Assembly: GCA_039519185.1 (NCBI GenBank)
Contig: JAZGSX010000010.1
Span: forward strand, 434,001 to 498,000
From: Astragalus membranaceus
Taxonomy: Eukaryota > Streptophyta > Magnoliopsida > Fabales > Fabaceae
Length of the DNA: 64,000 nucleotides
Direction of reading: 5' to 3'
Within the stretch, counting starts at the first letter, position 1; each line of letters opens with the position of its first letter. The position numbers and the translations under genes were made by a program. Below the pieces are notes generated by a model. That model had not been told where the DNA came from. It was given only the letters and a program-made list of their open reading frames with translations, and did not search any database. Below, piece after piece: positions 18,980 through 31,145 of this stretch.

Positions 18980-21822
18980 TGTAACACCCCAAAAATAATA
19001 GATTAATTTATTTAATTAGTTAAAAGAAATTGGGTGGTAGAAATAATAATATAATTATTATTTATTACTTATTAAAATAAGTATAAGGTGTTTTAAATAA
19101 GGAGCAGTATTGTAATCGGATAAGGTGTTGTAATTAAATTGGGCTTAAGCTGCGGGGAAGCCCGCAATCCAAGCCCAACAACCTAAGCGCATATAAAAGC
19201 TGAGATTTTAAGGTTTTGGTTCATTAGAGAAAAAGAAAGGAAAAATGCGAATAGAGAGAGAGGGAAGGGAAGGAGGGCGCGGCGCCCATGAGGAGAGGAG
19301 GAGAGGTGAAGTGCGCAAATCTCAAGGAGAAGAAGGAGAAGGGTCGTGTTGCGGGTTCTTTGGAGCTTACGTATAGAGTTATCGTGTTCGTCATAATCTA
19401 AGGTAAGGGTGGGTCTCATCTCCTCTATAATAGGGACTTATGATGGGGACTATGTAGGGGTAGGCTCTATGTAGGCCGTTTTATGCATTGTTAGTGATTA
19501 TTGATGAACCCTAGGCATATGATGACTCGTTGATTGTGAAATTGTGATTTGCGTGCCGAGGGCTTGAGTACTCGTTGATGGAATTTGATGTTTTAATTGA
19601 TATGTGATCGTATATGTGATTTATAGTGAATTTTGATGTTTGGTGGACGATTTTGATGATTCAATATGTGTGCATGATTGTGGTAATTGGTGTTGTGATT
19701 AATCATGTAAAAAGTTGGAAAATTGCTGAAATTACTGTTCCTGGGCGCCATGGGCGTCATGGGTGATGTTGCACATCATATAGTTGAAAATTGTTCTGCG
19801 GTTACTGTAGCTGGGCGCCCTGGGCGCCGTGTTCGTGTGCGCGTTCTGTGTCTGTGTTTGGCGCCCGTGTGCTGGGCGCCGTTTCCTGCGTGTTGTGCGT
19901 GTGTGCGCGCCTGGGCGCTGGGCGCCTGTGGCGTGTTGTGTTGCACGTGTGTGCGCGCCTGGGCGCTAGGCGCCTGTGGCGTGTTGCGTTGTGTGCTTGT
20001 GTGCGCGCCTGGGCGCTAGACGCCAGTGCGCGTGTTGCCTGGTTGCCTGGGCGCCTAAGGCGCCAATTTCCGGATGTTGTCTAGTTTTTCCCAAACTTAT
20101 TTTTAACGTAACTTTTGACTCAGACCTCCGTTTTGAACGATTCAAAAAGCGCTGTGAAGCATTTTCCGTTGCCTATCTGTGTGTTCCCTTTTTGAAAATA
20201 AAAATTTATAATTTCAGAAGGTTGCTGGGGCGCCCCAAGTGGCTATTCCCGGTGATCGTTGCTGTGACAATGCAAAGGTATTTTTGTGTCTTTGAGAATT
20301 CTCTTTTGAGCACGACCAGTGGTTTTAACAAAGTAATGTCAAAAATGATGATTTTGACGATGATGCCTTAGTGGCTAGTTAAATGACTGTTTTGCCCTTA
20401 GTGGCTAATGTTCTTTCTAATGACGAGTGAATGACTGTTTTGCCCTTAGTGGCTAATGTTCTTTCTAATGACGAGTAAATGACTGTTTTGCCCTTAGTGG
20501 CTAATAATAATTATAATGACGTGTAAAAGTCTGTTTTGCCCTTGGCGGCTAATATTAATTGTAATGACGTGTAAAAGTCTGTTTTGCCCTTGGTGGCTAA
20601 TATTAATTGTAATGACGTGTAAAAGTCTGTTTTGCCCTTGGTGGCTAATATTAATTGTAATGACGTGTAAAAGTCTGTTTTGCCCTTGGTGGCTAATATT
20701 AATTATAATGACGTGTAAATGACGATGATGCCCTTGGTGGCTAGTGAATGACGTTTTTGCCCTCAGTGGCTATTGTTTGAGTTGATTGATATTTACGTGT
20801 AAGTGACGATGAAAACCCAGTGACGTTTGAGGCCCGAAGGGCTAAGTGATGTTAAGGTCTAAATGGCCAAGTGACGTTGTGTGCTGATTGTGAATTTAAC
20901 AGGTGCTGTGCTCCTTGCGAGCAAACCGATAAGTGACGGGTCACATAGTTGACTATGATTTGAGTAATTGTGTGTTTGTGTGTTGTGAGTGGTGCATGTC
21001 ATAGTGTCCCATGCCCATATGCATAAACCCAGTGACGTTTTTGAGGCCTGAGTGGCCAAGTGACGATGAGGCCTTAAGGGCTAAGCGACGTTTGTGAAAA
21101 GGTACCTCATGCATATGCCCGCGAGTGGGTTGCATTTCATACTCCTGCATGACATTGTGACGACTCGTTGTGCCGAGTAACTTGATGATGTAATTGACTG
21201 TTTTACCCTTGATGATGTAATTGACTGTTTTACCCTTGATGATGTAATTGACTGTTTTACCCTTGATGATGTAATTGACTGTTTTACCCTTGATGATGTA
21301 ATCGACTGCTTATCCTTGATGATTGACTTGATGTTCGTGATGTGGTTGATATAGTGTCTTGGCTCTAGCATAGTGCTTATCATACGCTTTATTATATTGT
21401 TAGATGAACTCACCCCTTCTGTTTGAATGTTACCCCTATGCGGTAACGTGCAGGTGATCCTTGAGTGAAGGCTTATGTACCTTCACTAGCTGAGTCGGGT
21501 CGTCTGCTCTGATATGTAACACTAGGGAGGGGAATGAATGTTGTTTAAGTCATTTATGACTATTGTGGTCATTGGATTTTAGTATTGCAAGCCTGGCATA
21601 GTTGTAATGCCTTTTATGATTAAACTGTTGAATTTTCGATGTGAAGTTGTATTTTAACCGATAATGACGTTTTGAAGTTATTATAAGGCTGTTTTTGAAA
21701 AGCGAGTTATTTGAGGTGTGACGTTTAGCGAAGTAAGTGTGACATCCCTTGTGGTGTAAATAAATTTTGAAAACTCTGATATTTTTATTAAACAAATTAC
21801 CGGGTAGAAAAGGGGTGTTACA
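18980..21822 (+). mobile_element. Element B 3' LTR
   Basis: This is the uninterrupted 2843-bp LTR, TGTAACACCCC...GGGTGTTACA, and it shows the empty site of element A near 19815. It contains the TATA box (19192), the donor-like AAG|GTAAGG at 19403, GGCGCC palindromes, 48-bp and 27-bp arrays, and the tRNA-like 10-mer (21505). TTTCA follows on the right, but no matching duplication survives on the left. Confidence 0.95.
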
Positions 21823-22324
21823 TTTCATGCAAAGTTCAGTAATCAAACATGGAATGAAAAGAACTCCTTGTTGAACAATCCAAAGTTTGCTTATTAATTA
21901 TTCTTCCTACATCCACATTGTCATCTGTTAGGATTGCATCCAAAAGGATCAATCTATCCTTAGAAAGTGTGTATGTGTGTGATGTAGGAAGAATAGAGCA
22001 ATCAACAAAGAGATACCAGTTTCCTAGTTCAGGGATAATGTATCTACTTTAAAGCTTGAACTCTGTGTGGGTGATCTTATCCCATTTGGAATTTCTTACT
22101 TCTATTCTAGCTTTTACCCTTTCCATGTCTTTCTTCCCATATTTTCCACTTTTTCTTCAAAATCAGTACCATTATAAAACAGAATATAATGATCATTAAT
22201 TCTTTGTTCATCAAAGTAAATCCTTCTACCTCTAACTAAAGAGTGGTTCAGAATTTTACCTCCCTTATTGTCTTGAATTCCTGAGTAGAATCCCCTCACA
22301 ATTTGCTCCAAGTAAAATGCCTTG
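21823..22324 (-). pseudogene. Athila env-like ORF, middle piece
   Basis: On the minus strand the piece encodes (K)AFYLEQIVRGFYSG, then VRGRRIYFDEQRIN, then, after a frameshift, ILPTSHTYTLSKDR and LLDAILTDDNVDVGRII, and after another shift CLITELCMK. This pattern matches what I know of the 'putative plant transposon protein' domain found in Athila-type ORFs. It continues from the piece ending at 31146, because element Z was inserted at CCTTG. At least two frameshifts and a stop make it inactive. B begins immediately to its left, with some coding sequence probably lost. Confidence 0.7.
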
Positions 22325-24446
22325 TGTAACACCCAGGTATATTTAACTTGTAAAAATACCAAAGCGTGCCAAAATATAAACATCAGAGGTAATAATTCCT
22401 GTTCAGACACTGAATACCACTATAAAATTTTTGCTGAAAAACAACATAACCATCTTATACACAAATAAGATCATAAGGTACACAGACCATAACTTTCAGC
22501 AACTGTGGTAATCAGAGTCATACAAGAAAGTGGAAAAAGATAAATAAAACACTAATACCATAGTATTGTAATACATGGACAACAGAAGGAAATTAAACTT
22601 AAACATAAACTAAGTCATCATTCTTCTCTCGGAGCCACCTACTCGTGCCTCTGAGGTTTCTTCTGTCCCTGTTTATCTGTAAAACAACAACATTTAAACA
22701 GTGAGATACAATCTCAGTGAGTTCTACCGGAACCCCTACTAACACTCTCAGTCCGTTTAAAACATTTTTAAGGTTTGACACGACACCGACCGCAATCCAC
22801 TTGCTAATCCCGGTGTACCATACAATAAGGCTTCGATCTAATAGGAAACCGACCGCAATCCACTTGCTAATCCCGATGAACTAATATCCTAGGCCTTTCT
22901 ACATACCATCGACCGCAATCCACTTGCTAATCTCGATGAACGTAGCACAAACTTTTGACACAACACCGACCGCAATCCACTTGCTAATCCCGGCGAACCC
23001 CATTACCAATAATGTTTCCTAATGGCACAGAGCCTAGGGTAAGGGTTCATGACTTCCCCGCCTAGTATGTCAACCTGGGTCGTCACCCAAACTCGATATA
23101 ATATGCATATCTACAGTCGTATGAACCTTTAGTTCATCAATTTATACTTTACCACATAAGACTCACAGTCCGTTTGTTATCAGTAAAACATATCCGCACA
23201 CGCATGCTATTATTTGGTTTTTCGAAACGATTTAGACATCAAAAGCGTTTTATAAAACCCTTTGTAACACACCCAAAATCATGGCATCGTAAGCCTAATC
23301 TCATTATATAAGGGTTAGGAAAGGGTTAGGAGAAGATCGGAATCGAAACAGAATCATTTTGGGCACTTTGAAAATTTTGGGCAGAACTTGGCGCATGGGT
23401 CGTGCCTCAGGACGCACGGGTCGTGCGCCCTGTTAGAAAATTTTTGAACACTAAACCCGAACCAGGCGCACGGGTCGTGCGCATTTGACAGCATTGCCAA
23501 AAATGCCCTGTTTCATGAAATTTTGCTTTCCGATTGATCCGAAACTTCCCCCGATCGATTCCTAACTCAAAAACAGACAGTACCAGACAATATACCAGTC
23601 CAATCAACATTAAACAATCAAGCAATTCAATCAAAAACTCAACGATTACGAATTTCATTAAAACGCGATATATTTCAAAATAACGTTTTCGACTCAAAAT
23701 CTTTCGAAACTAAGTCATACAATTAACTTCAAAACGGAATAAGCCTAAACGTGAGTAAAACTCACCCTTGAAGCGAGAGCCGTTGCCGAGGCGAGATTAC
23801 CGATGTGTCAAAATCACCGAATCGAACCCAATCAACACCGAATCGCTCCTATCTTCGTTTCGAGCTTCCAATCGCGTTCAATCCGCTCCTAGCTTTGTTC
23901 CTAAACATAACCCAACCATCAATTTCATCATTGAATCCAATTTTTCAACAATTTCCTCCCTCAATACCCCTAAAATTCGTAGGTTACAAAAGGGGGAGAA
24001 AACCGGATGGAATCTTACCTAGCTCTTGGGTTATGATGAGGAGAGTGAGATGATGAAGATGATGAATTTTGGGGAGGTGGGCTTAACTCCTCTTCTTCCT
24101 TTCTCTTCTTCTTTTCCTCTTCTTCTTTCTCTTCTTCTTTTCCTCTTCTTTTCTCCTCTGCGTGAATTCCTTCCTTCTTTCCTCTCTTTTATTCTTTCTT
24201 TCCTTTAATCACACACACACAACACATATTTAATAAATAAATGAGTGGTAGCGTGGTCCAATTACCGTATTGATTTTAATCCCTTATCTCGATTCCAAAA
24301 CTTCATTGACCCGTATTATCCGGTTAACGATCTAATGTTATCCCATAATTAATTTTAGTACTCAATAAATTTACCAGTCTAGTACTAAATCATTCCTATT
24401 GGGTTAACATCCAAATAATTCGCCTAATTATTTTGAGGATGTTACA
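22325..24446 (-). mobile_element. Element Z 3' LTR
   Basis: On the plus strand it reads TGTAACACCCAGG...AGGATGTTACA. Four copies of a module with CGACCGCAATCCACTTGC lie at about 22785-23000. One GCACGGGTCGTGCGC palindrome near 23467 matches two in the other LTR, which explains the 22-bp length difference. The purine-rich leader (pyrimidine-rich on the plus strand) is at about 24080-24210. Confidence 0.95.
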
Positions 24447-24462
24447 TTCTCCCCCACTTAAA
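24447..24462 (-). promoter_or_regulatory. Polypurine tract of element Z
   Basis: The minus strand reads TTTAAGTGGGGGAGAA next to the LTR, preceded by the TTGAGGACAAAATT box typical of these elements. Confidence 0.88.
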
Positions 24463-24496
24463 GGAATTTTGTCCTCAAAATTAAACACAATGTACC

Positions 24497-27400
24497 TCAA
24501 GAAAACAAATACGGATACTGAGTCCGCATATCGTCCTCCAAATCCCAAGTAGCTTCCTCGACGGAAAAACCATCCCAAACCACCTTGACAATGGGAATTG
24601 ACTTCGTCCGTAGCGTCCTCTCGCCTCGTTCCATGATGTAATTTGGATGAGGTTGGAAAGACAAGTCCGGTCGGAGGTCAATCGTTTCAAAATCTAACGG
24701 TTGACTTGGATCGGGAATGTACTTTCGCAACTGAGACACATGGAATACATCATGCAAATTTGACAATGGAGGAGGCAAGGCGATGCGGTATGCAAGAGGC
24801 CCAACTCGCTCGATAATTTGGAAGGGTCCAATATACCGAGGACTGAGTTTCTTCACCCGTAATGCTCTACCTGTGCCAATTGTTGGTGATAATCTCAAAA
24901 ACACATGATCACCTGACTCAAACTCTAACGGCCTTCTCCTTTTGTCGGCATAACTCTTTTGCCTACTTTGAGCAGCTTTCATTCTTTCCCTGATCTGGCG
25001 GATCTTTTCAGTAGTGTCTGGAATCACCTCGGGTCCTAACAATCGGTTCTCACCGACTTCCCACCAACACAATGGAGTTCTACATTTCCTTCCATACAAG
25101 GCCTCAAAAGGCGCCATTCCGATACTGGAATGATAACTATTGTTATATGAGAATTCAACCAGTGGAAGATGATCCTCCCATTTCTTCCCGTTATCAAGTA
25201 CCGAAGCCCTAAGCATATCCTCTAATGTCTGGATAGTTCTCTCGGTCTGCCCATCTGTCTGCGGGTGATAAGCGGTACTAAGAAGTACTTTGGTCCCCAA
25301 TGCTTCATTCAGAGCTTTCCAAAATCGAGAAGTGAACTTCGGATCTCGATCCGACACTATACAGGTAGGAACCCCATGTAACCTTACTATGTTCTTCAAG
25401 TACACCTCAGCTAACTTGGATACTTTACTGCTAGAACGGACCGGAATAAAATGAGCTGATTTGGTTAACCGATCTACAACTACCCAAATGGAGTCGTTAC
25501 CGGCTTGAGACTTTGGCAACGCCATTACAAAATCCATGGAAATGTCTTCCCATTTCCACACTGGCACATCTAGTGGCCGTAGCAGACCAGCAGGCTTCTG
25601 ATGTTTTATCTTAACTCTTTGGCAAGTTAAGCACTTTGATACAAATTCAGCAATCTCTAACTTCATTCCTTGCCACCAATACATCTGTTTTAAATCTCTA
25701 TACATCTTGGTGGATCCAGGGTGTACAGAAAATAGACTTCGGTGTGCTTCCTCTAGCACTTGCTTTTTAATATCTTCATTATCGGGCACACAGATCCTAC
25801 CGTTGAAACAAATCACCCCATCACTATCTTCCGTAAAGTCTGGCAACAAGTTCTGCGATTGCAGCTTCACATCATTTTCCTGTGCCAAGCGAATAGAATC
25901 CCTTAATGAGCTAGAGATCCTCATGTGGCTCAGCACTAACCGGTTTTTCCTTGATCTTGCAACCAAATTTAAGTCCCTAAAGGATTCCAACAATTTCATT
26001 TCATGCATCATAAACTCTGCTACGTGGATGGATTTCCTACTTAGTGCATCAGCTACAACATTAGCTTTTCCCGGATGATACTTCAATTCGAAGTCATAAT
26101 CCTTCAGAAATTCCACCCACCTTCTCTGCCTGTTATTCAACTCTTTCTGATCAAACAAATATTTCAAACTTTTATGATCACTGAAGACTTCAAAACGAGA
26201 CCCATACAGGTAATGTCTCCAAATCTTCAGTGCGTACACAATAGCTGCTAACTCCAAATCATGAGTCGGATAATTCTCTTCATGAGTCTTCAACTGTCTG
26301 GAGGCATAAGCTACAACTTGTTGGTTCTGCATGAGGACACATCCCAAACCCTTCCCAGAAGCATCGTTGAAAATTTGAAATTCCAAAGACGGATCTGGAA
26401 GAATTAGAATTGGAGCAGAAGTCAACCTAACCTTCAACTCTTGAAAACATTCCTCACAATCGGCATCCCATATAAACGGTTGGGCCTTACGGGCCAACCG
26501 GGTAAGTGGAAGAACCAGTTGTGAGAAACCTTGAATAAACCTCCTATAGTAACCAGCTAGACCCAAGAAACTTCTTATTTCTGTAACAGATGTTGGTCTT
26601 TCCCAGTTCAATACAGCTTCCACCTTACTGGGATCCACGGCAACTCCCGATTGGGAAATCACGTGTCCCAAAAACTTTACTTCCGGCATCCAGAAGTCAC
26701 ACTTCGATGGCTTGGCATACAATTTCTTTTCTCGGAGTACGTTCAGAACAATGCGGAGATGTTGAACATGGTCCTCAATGGTCTTAGAGTACACCAAGAT
26801 ATCATCAATAAAAACTACAACAAACTGATCGAGATAAGTATGGAATACTCGGTTCATGTAATCCATGAATACCGCTGGAGCATTAGTCAAGCCGAAGGGC
26901 ATTACTACGAACTCGTAATGTCCATACCTCGTACGGAAAGCTGTCTTCGGAATATCTAAGGCTCGTACCTTTATTTGATGATAGCCCGATCTAAGATCAA
27001 TTTTTGAAAATACCACTGCACCTCGAAGTTGGTCAAGCAAATCGTCTATCCTTGGCAATGGATATTTGTTTTTAATAGTCACCTTGTTGAGTTGACGGTA
27101 GTCAATACACAACCTCATGCTTCCGTCCTTCTTCTTAACTAGCAATACCGGAGCACCCCATGGAGAAGCACTCGGTCGGATAAATCTCTTCGATATTAAC
27201 TCTTCAAGTTGAGACTTCAATTCCTTCAATTCTAAAGGAGACATCCTATAAGGGGCAACAGATATTGATCCTGTACCAGGAATCAATTCTATTGAGAATT
27301 CTACCTCTCTGTCAGGAGGTAAGGATGAAACTTCCTCTGGAAAGACATCTAGAAATTCATTTACCACTTGCACAGATGACAAGTCTAAACCCGTTTCAGT

Positions 27401-28867
27401 AGATGCAGACAACATAATAAGAATAGCTTCCGCACCTTGGAATAATGACTGGCTTGCTTCGGTGTAAGAGATCGTTGCTTCAAAATCTGCCTGTGTCAAC
27501 CCTACGGATTCGGAGGCGAAGCTAATGGTTCGATCAGCACAGTTGATAATCACATGATTTTCAGCCATCCAATTCATACCCAGAACAATGTCCATACTTC
27601 TCATAGGCAAGCAAATAAATTTCACAACAAATTGTCTGTCCCTTATGACAAGTAGGCAATTTTCACACAACGATTGGGTCTGGACACGACCCTTGGCAGC
27701 AGTTAAAATAGTTATCGGTTCGGGTAGCTCAGACAATGCTAAACCCAACCGATCGACACATGCTTGTGATATAAAACAATGAGTTGCACCGGAATCATAT
27801 AAAATATTGACTGAGTTATTAAAAAGAGATCCCGTACCCCTCAGAAGATTATCAGTAGGTGTGATGGTTCGAGCATCCAATGTATTGATTCGCCCCTGCT
27901 TAGGAGCATTTGGTGCTCCTTGAAAGCTCCTCCTTGATGGGCACTTATCTGCATAGTGGCCCTCTTCATTACAATGATAGCACCGATTGGATCTTTGCCA
28001 ACAATCACCTGAATGAAATTTTCCACAAGTGCCACACTTGTGGAGCTTTGATGGTTCATGGGATTGCACCTGCTTCCCTTTGTAATTGTTTCCCTTGAAT
28101 TGTCTGCTTGGAGTAGAAGATTCAGCAACCTTTTTCTTGCCCTTCCAATAGTCCTTCTTTTCAGCATACATTTTCCTCAGATCCTCCTCAGCAACATATG
28201 CTTGTTGCACTAAGGCAGGATAATTAACCAAAGTGTAAGAACTGAGTCCTTGGCTCACATCAGCTCGGAGACCTTCTTTGAACATTTGCATTTTCCACAT
28301 ATCATTTGGGGCATACCTTCCCAACTCATAGAACTGAGACAGTCTTTCAAATTTCGCAGCATATTCCCCAACCGACATATCACCTTGCTTAAGATTTACA
28401 AACTCTGCTTGCTTACTCAGCTTCTTTACCGAAGGGAAATACTGCTTCAGAAACAATTCCTTGAAGTTGTCCCAAGTTAGGGGAGTTCCTTGGAGTTCCA
28501 TCATTTGTCTTGCATTACACCACCAGGTGTGGGCATCTTCATCGAGCACATTTGCCGCACATATTACCTTCTCTTCTTCCCCGCATTGCAAGGTTTGAAA
28601 AATTTTCTCCATTGAATCAATCCAATAGTAGGCAGTCATTGGATCGGGTCCACCCTTGTAAGTCGGGGGCTTCATCTTTTGAAATTGGAAATATGTCCGG
28701 TTAGGATCTTCTTGATGAGGTTGGACATTGGGCTGCTGCAGAGCCATTTGGTCATGCTGCATTTGCAACATATCCTGCATCATCTTTTGCTGATTCTCAA
28801 TGACATTCTGCATCCATTCAAAGTTTGGATCAACAGGAGGAGGAACGCCTCTACCTCTTCTGGCCAT
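24497..28867 (-). CDS. gag-pol: Gag-Pol polyprotein of element Z (Tekay-type)
   Basis: 1456 residues without interruption. Domains: gag (about 60-200); an odd first knuckle CGTCGKFHSGDC (CX2CX3HX3C) and a standard CCHC knuckle CYHCNEEGHYADKC (about 277-310); protease with DSGATHCF (about 357); RT with FIDDILVYS (about 688); RNase H with NDAS and DHKSLKYLF; integrase HHCC plus D-D-E (MDFV, SDRD, TERT); and a chromodomain (VKVVWDG..EEATWDLEDD) ending in YPYLFS. I start at MARRGRG, the usual gag start. The frame is open for 19 codons upstream, but a CAG splice-acceptor-like site lies just before this ATG. It is about 96-97% like element C by eye, except around the zinc knuckles. Confidence 0.95.
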   Translation of the reverse strand: MARRGRGVPPPVDPNFEWMQNVIENQQKMMQDMLQMQHDQMALQQPNVQPHQEDPNRTYFQFQKMKPPTYKGGPDPMTAYYWIDSMEKIFQTLQCGEEEKVICAANVLDEDAHTWWCNARQMMELQGTPLTWDNFKELFLKQYFPSVKKLSKQAEFVNLKQGDMSVGEYAAKFERLSQFYELGRYAPNDMWKMQMFKEGLRADVSQGLSSYTLVNYPALVQQAYVAEEDLRKMYAEKKDYWKGKKKVAESSTPSRQFKGNNYKGKQVQSHEPSKLHKCGTCGKFHSGDCWQRSNRCYHCNEEGHYADKCPSRRSFQGAPNAPKQGRINTLDARTITPTDNLLRGTGSLFNNSVNILYDSGATHCFISQACVDRLGLALSELPEPITILTAAKGRVQTQSLCENCLLVIRDRQFVVKFICLPMRSMDIVLGMNWMAENHVIINCADRTISFASESVGLTQADFEATISYTEASQSLFQGAEAILIMLSASTETGLDLSSVQVVNEFLDVFPEEVSSLPPDREVEFSIELIPGTGSISVAPYRMSPLELKELKSQLEELISKRFIRPSASPWGAPVLLVKKKDGSMRLCIDYRQLNKVTIKNKYPLPRIDDLLDQLRGAVVFSKIDLRSGYHQIKVRALDIPKTAFRTRYGHYEFVVMPFGLTNAPAVFMDYMNRVFHTYLDQFVVVFIDDILVYSKTIEDHVQHLRIVLNVLREKKLYAKPSKCDFWMPEVKFLGHVISQSGVAVDPSKVEAVLNWERPTSVTEIRSFLGLAGYYRRFIQGFSQLVLPLTRLARKAQPFIWDADCEECFQELKVRLTSAPILILPDPSLEFQIFNDASGKGLGCVLMQNQQVVAYASRQLKTHEENYPTHDLELAAIVYALKIWRHYLYGSRFEVFSDHKSLKYLFDQKELNNRQRRWVEFLKDYDFELKYHPGKANVVADALSRKSIHVAEFMMHEMKLLESFRDLNLVARSRKNRLVLSHMRISSSLRDSIRLAQENDVKLQSQNLLPDFTEDSDGVICFNGRICVPDNEDIKKQVLEEAHRSLFSVHPGSTKMYRDLKQMYWWQGMKLEIAEFVSKCLTCQRVKIKHQKPAGLLRPLDVPVWKWEDISMDFVMALPKSQAGNDSIWVVVDRLTKSAHFIPVRSSSKVSKLAEVYLKNIVRLHGVPTCIVSDRDPKFTSRFWKALNEALGTKVLLSTAYHPQTDGQTERTIQTLEDMLRASVLDNGKKWEDHLPLVEFSYNNSYHSSIGMAPFEALYGRKCRTPLCWWEVGENRLLGPEVIPDTTEKIRQIRERMKAAQSRQKSYADKRRRPLEFESGDHVFLRLSPTIGTGRALRVKKLSPRYIGPFQIIERVGPLAYRIALPPPLSNLHDVFHVSQLRKYIPDPSQPLDFETIDLRPDLSFQPHPNYIMERGERTLRTKSIPIVKVVWDGFSVEEATWDLEDDMRTQYPYLFS

Positions 28868-28871
28868 GATT

Positions 28872-30717
28872 CTGCGAAATATGCACAAAGTATTAAGTTG
28901 ATCAAGCTCAATGTCTAATAGCATACTAAGAAAATCACGACTGGAGAAAGCAAAGACCCTAAAAGCTAAGTCTGACTAGGTCGAACCGCTCTGATACCAA
29001 CTGTAACACCCAGGTATATTTAACTTGTAAAAATACCAAAGCGTGCCAAAATATAAACATCAGAGGTAATAATTCCTGTTCAGACACTGAATACCACTAT
29101 AAAATTTTTGCTGAAAAACAACATAACCATCTTATACACAAATAAGATCATACGGTACACAGACCATAACTGTCAGCAACTGTGGTAATCAGAGTCATAC
29201 AAGAAAGCGGAAAAAGATAAATAAAACACTAATACCATAGTATTGTAATACATGGACAACAGAAGGAAATTAAACTTAAACATAAACTAAGTCATCATTC
29301 TTCTCTCGGAGCAACCTACTCGTGCCTCTGAGGTTTCTTCTGTCCCTGTTTATCTGTAAAACAACAACATTTAAACAGTGAGATACAATCTCAGTGAGTT
29401 CTACCGGAACCCCTACTAACACTCTCGGTCCGTTTAAAACATTTTTAAGGTTTGACACGACACCGACCGCAATCCACTTGCTAATCCCGGTGTACCATAC
29501 AATAAGGCTTCGATCTAATAGGACACCGACCGCAATCCACTTGCTAATCCCGATGAACTAATATCCTAGGCCTTTCTACATACCATCGACCGCAATCCAC
29601 TTGCTAATCCCGATGAACGTAGCACAAACTTTTGACACAACACCGACCGCAATCCACTTGCTAATCCCGGCGAACCCCATTACCAATAGTGTTTCCTAAT
29701 GGCACAGAGCCTAGGGTAAGGGTTCATGACTTCCCCGCCTAGTATGTCAACCTGGGTCGTCACCCAAACTCGATATAATATGCATATCTACAGTCGTATG
29801 AACCTTTAGTTCATCAATTTATACTTTATCACATAAGACTCACAGTCCGTTTGTTATCAGTAAAACATATCCGCACACGCATGCTATTATTTGGTTTTTC
29901 GAAACGATTTAGACATCAAAAGCATTTTATAAAACCCTTTGTAACAAACCCAAAATCATGGCATCGTAAGCCTAATTTCATTATATAAGGGTTAGGAAAG
30001 GGTTAGGAGAAGATCGGAATCGAAACGGAATCATTTTGGGCACTTTGAAAATTTTGGGCAGAACTTGGCGCACGGGTCGTGCCTCAGGACGCACGGGTCG
30101 TGCGCCCTGTTAGAAAATTTTTGAACACTAAACCTGAACCAGGCGCACGGGCCGTGCGCCCTGGGCGCACGGGTCGTGCGCATTTGACAGCATTGCCAAA
30201 AATGCCCTGTTTCATGAAATTTTGCTTTCCGATTGATCCGAAACTTCCCCCGATCGATTCCTAACTCAAAAACAGACAGTACCAGACAATATACCAGTCC
30301 AATCAACATTAAACAATCAAGCAATTCAATCAAAAACTCAACGATTACGAATTTCATTAAAACGCGATATATTTCAAAATAACGTTTTCGACTCAAAATC
30401 TTTCGAAACTAAGTCATACAATTAACTTCAAAACGGAATAAGCCTAAACGTGAGTAAAACTCACCCTTGAAGCGAGAGCCGTTGCCGAGCCGAGATTACC
30501 GATGTGTCAAAATCACCGAATCGAACCCAATCAACACCGAATCGCTCCTATCTTCGTTTCGAGCTTCCAATCGCGTTCAATCCGCTCCTAGCTTTGTTCC
30601 TAAACATAACCCAACCATCAATTTCATCATTGAATCCAATTTTTCAACAATTTCCTCCCTCAATACCCCTAAAATTCGTAGGTTACAAAAGGGGGAGAAA
30701 ACCGGATGGAATCTTAC
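28872..30717 (-). other. Putative leader intron of element Z
   Basis: Reading the minus strand, the purine-rich ATG-free leader ends CTAG|GTAAGATT (a strong donor), and TTTGTGCATATTTCGCAG ends four bases before the gag ATG. The removed part would contain the PBS and the GCACG palindromes. Element C has the same pair of sites. Inference from consensus and conservation only. Confidence 0.55.
28988..28999 (-). promoter_or_regulatory. Primer binding site of element Z
   Basis: The minus strand reads TGGTATCAGAGC just inside the 5' LTR; primer tRNA-iMet. Confidence 0.95.
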
Positions 30718-31145
30718 CTAGCTCTTGGGTTATGATGAGGAGAGTGAGATGATGAAGATGATGAATTTTGGGGAGGTGGGCTTAACTCCTCTTCTTCCTT
30801 TCTCTTCTTCTTTTCCTCTTCTTCTTTCTCTTCTTCTTTTCCTCTTCTTTTCTCCTCTGCGTGAATTCCTTCCTTCTTTCCTCTCTTTTATTCTTTCTTT
30901 CCTTTAATCACACACACACAACACATATTTAATAAATAAATGAGTGGTAGCGTGGTCCAATTACCGTATTGATTTTAATCCCTTATCTCGATTCCAAAAC
31001 TTCATTGACCCGTATTATCCGGTTAACGATCTAATGTTATCCCATAATTAATTTTAGTACTCAATAAATTTACCAGTCTAGTACTAAATCATTCCTGTTG
31101 GGTTAACATCCAAATAATTCGCCTAATTATTTTGAGGATGTTACA
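29002..31145 (-). mobile_element. Element Z 5' LTR
   Basis: The partner of the LTR at 22325, with one extra 22-bp GCACG-palindrome unit near 30143-30172. It holds four CGACCGCAATCCACTTGC modules (about 29461-29675), a GTGAGTTTTACTCAC near-palindrome (about 30452), the purine-rich leader (about 30785-30905) and the donor at 30717. Confidence 0.95.

Larger units (their letters stand above)
22325..31145 (-). mobile_element. Element Z: intact-frame Tekay-type chromovirus
   Basis: A complete 8.8-kb minus-strand element with LTRs of 2122 and 2144 bp, target duplication CCTTG (22320-22324 and 31146-31150), PBS, an open 1456-codon gag-pol and a polypurine tract. I noted about 17 substitutions between the LTRs, so it is older than A and C but still recent. 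It interrupts the Athila env-like ORF. Element C is its close sister. Confidence 0.96.

Noticed and set aside
24026..24208. Small frames in pyrimidine-rich DNA of the Z LTR (also 30725-30907, 37358-37612, 43996-44250)
   Set aside because: They are the purine-rich leader read on either strand; low-complexity Ser/Phe/Leu or Lys/Glu runs.
28868..28924. Earlier in-frame ATG for Z gag-pol (also 39333 for C)
   Set aside because: The 19 extra codons lie across the acceptor-like site and are not typical gag sequence; MARRGRG is the likelier start.
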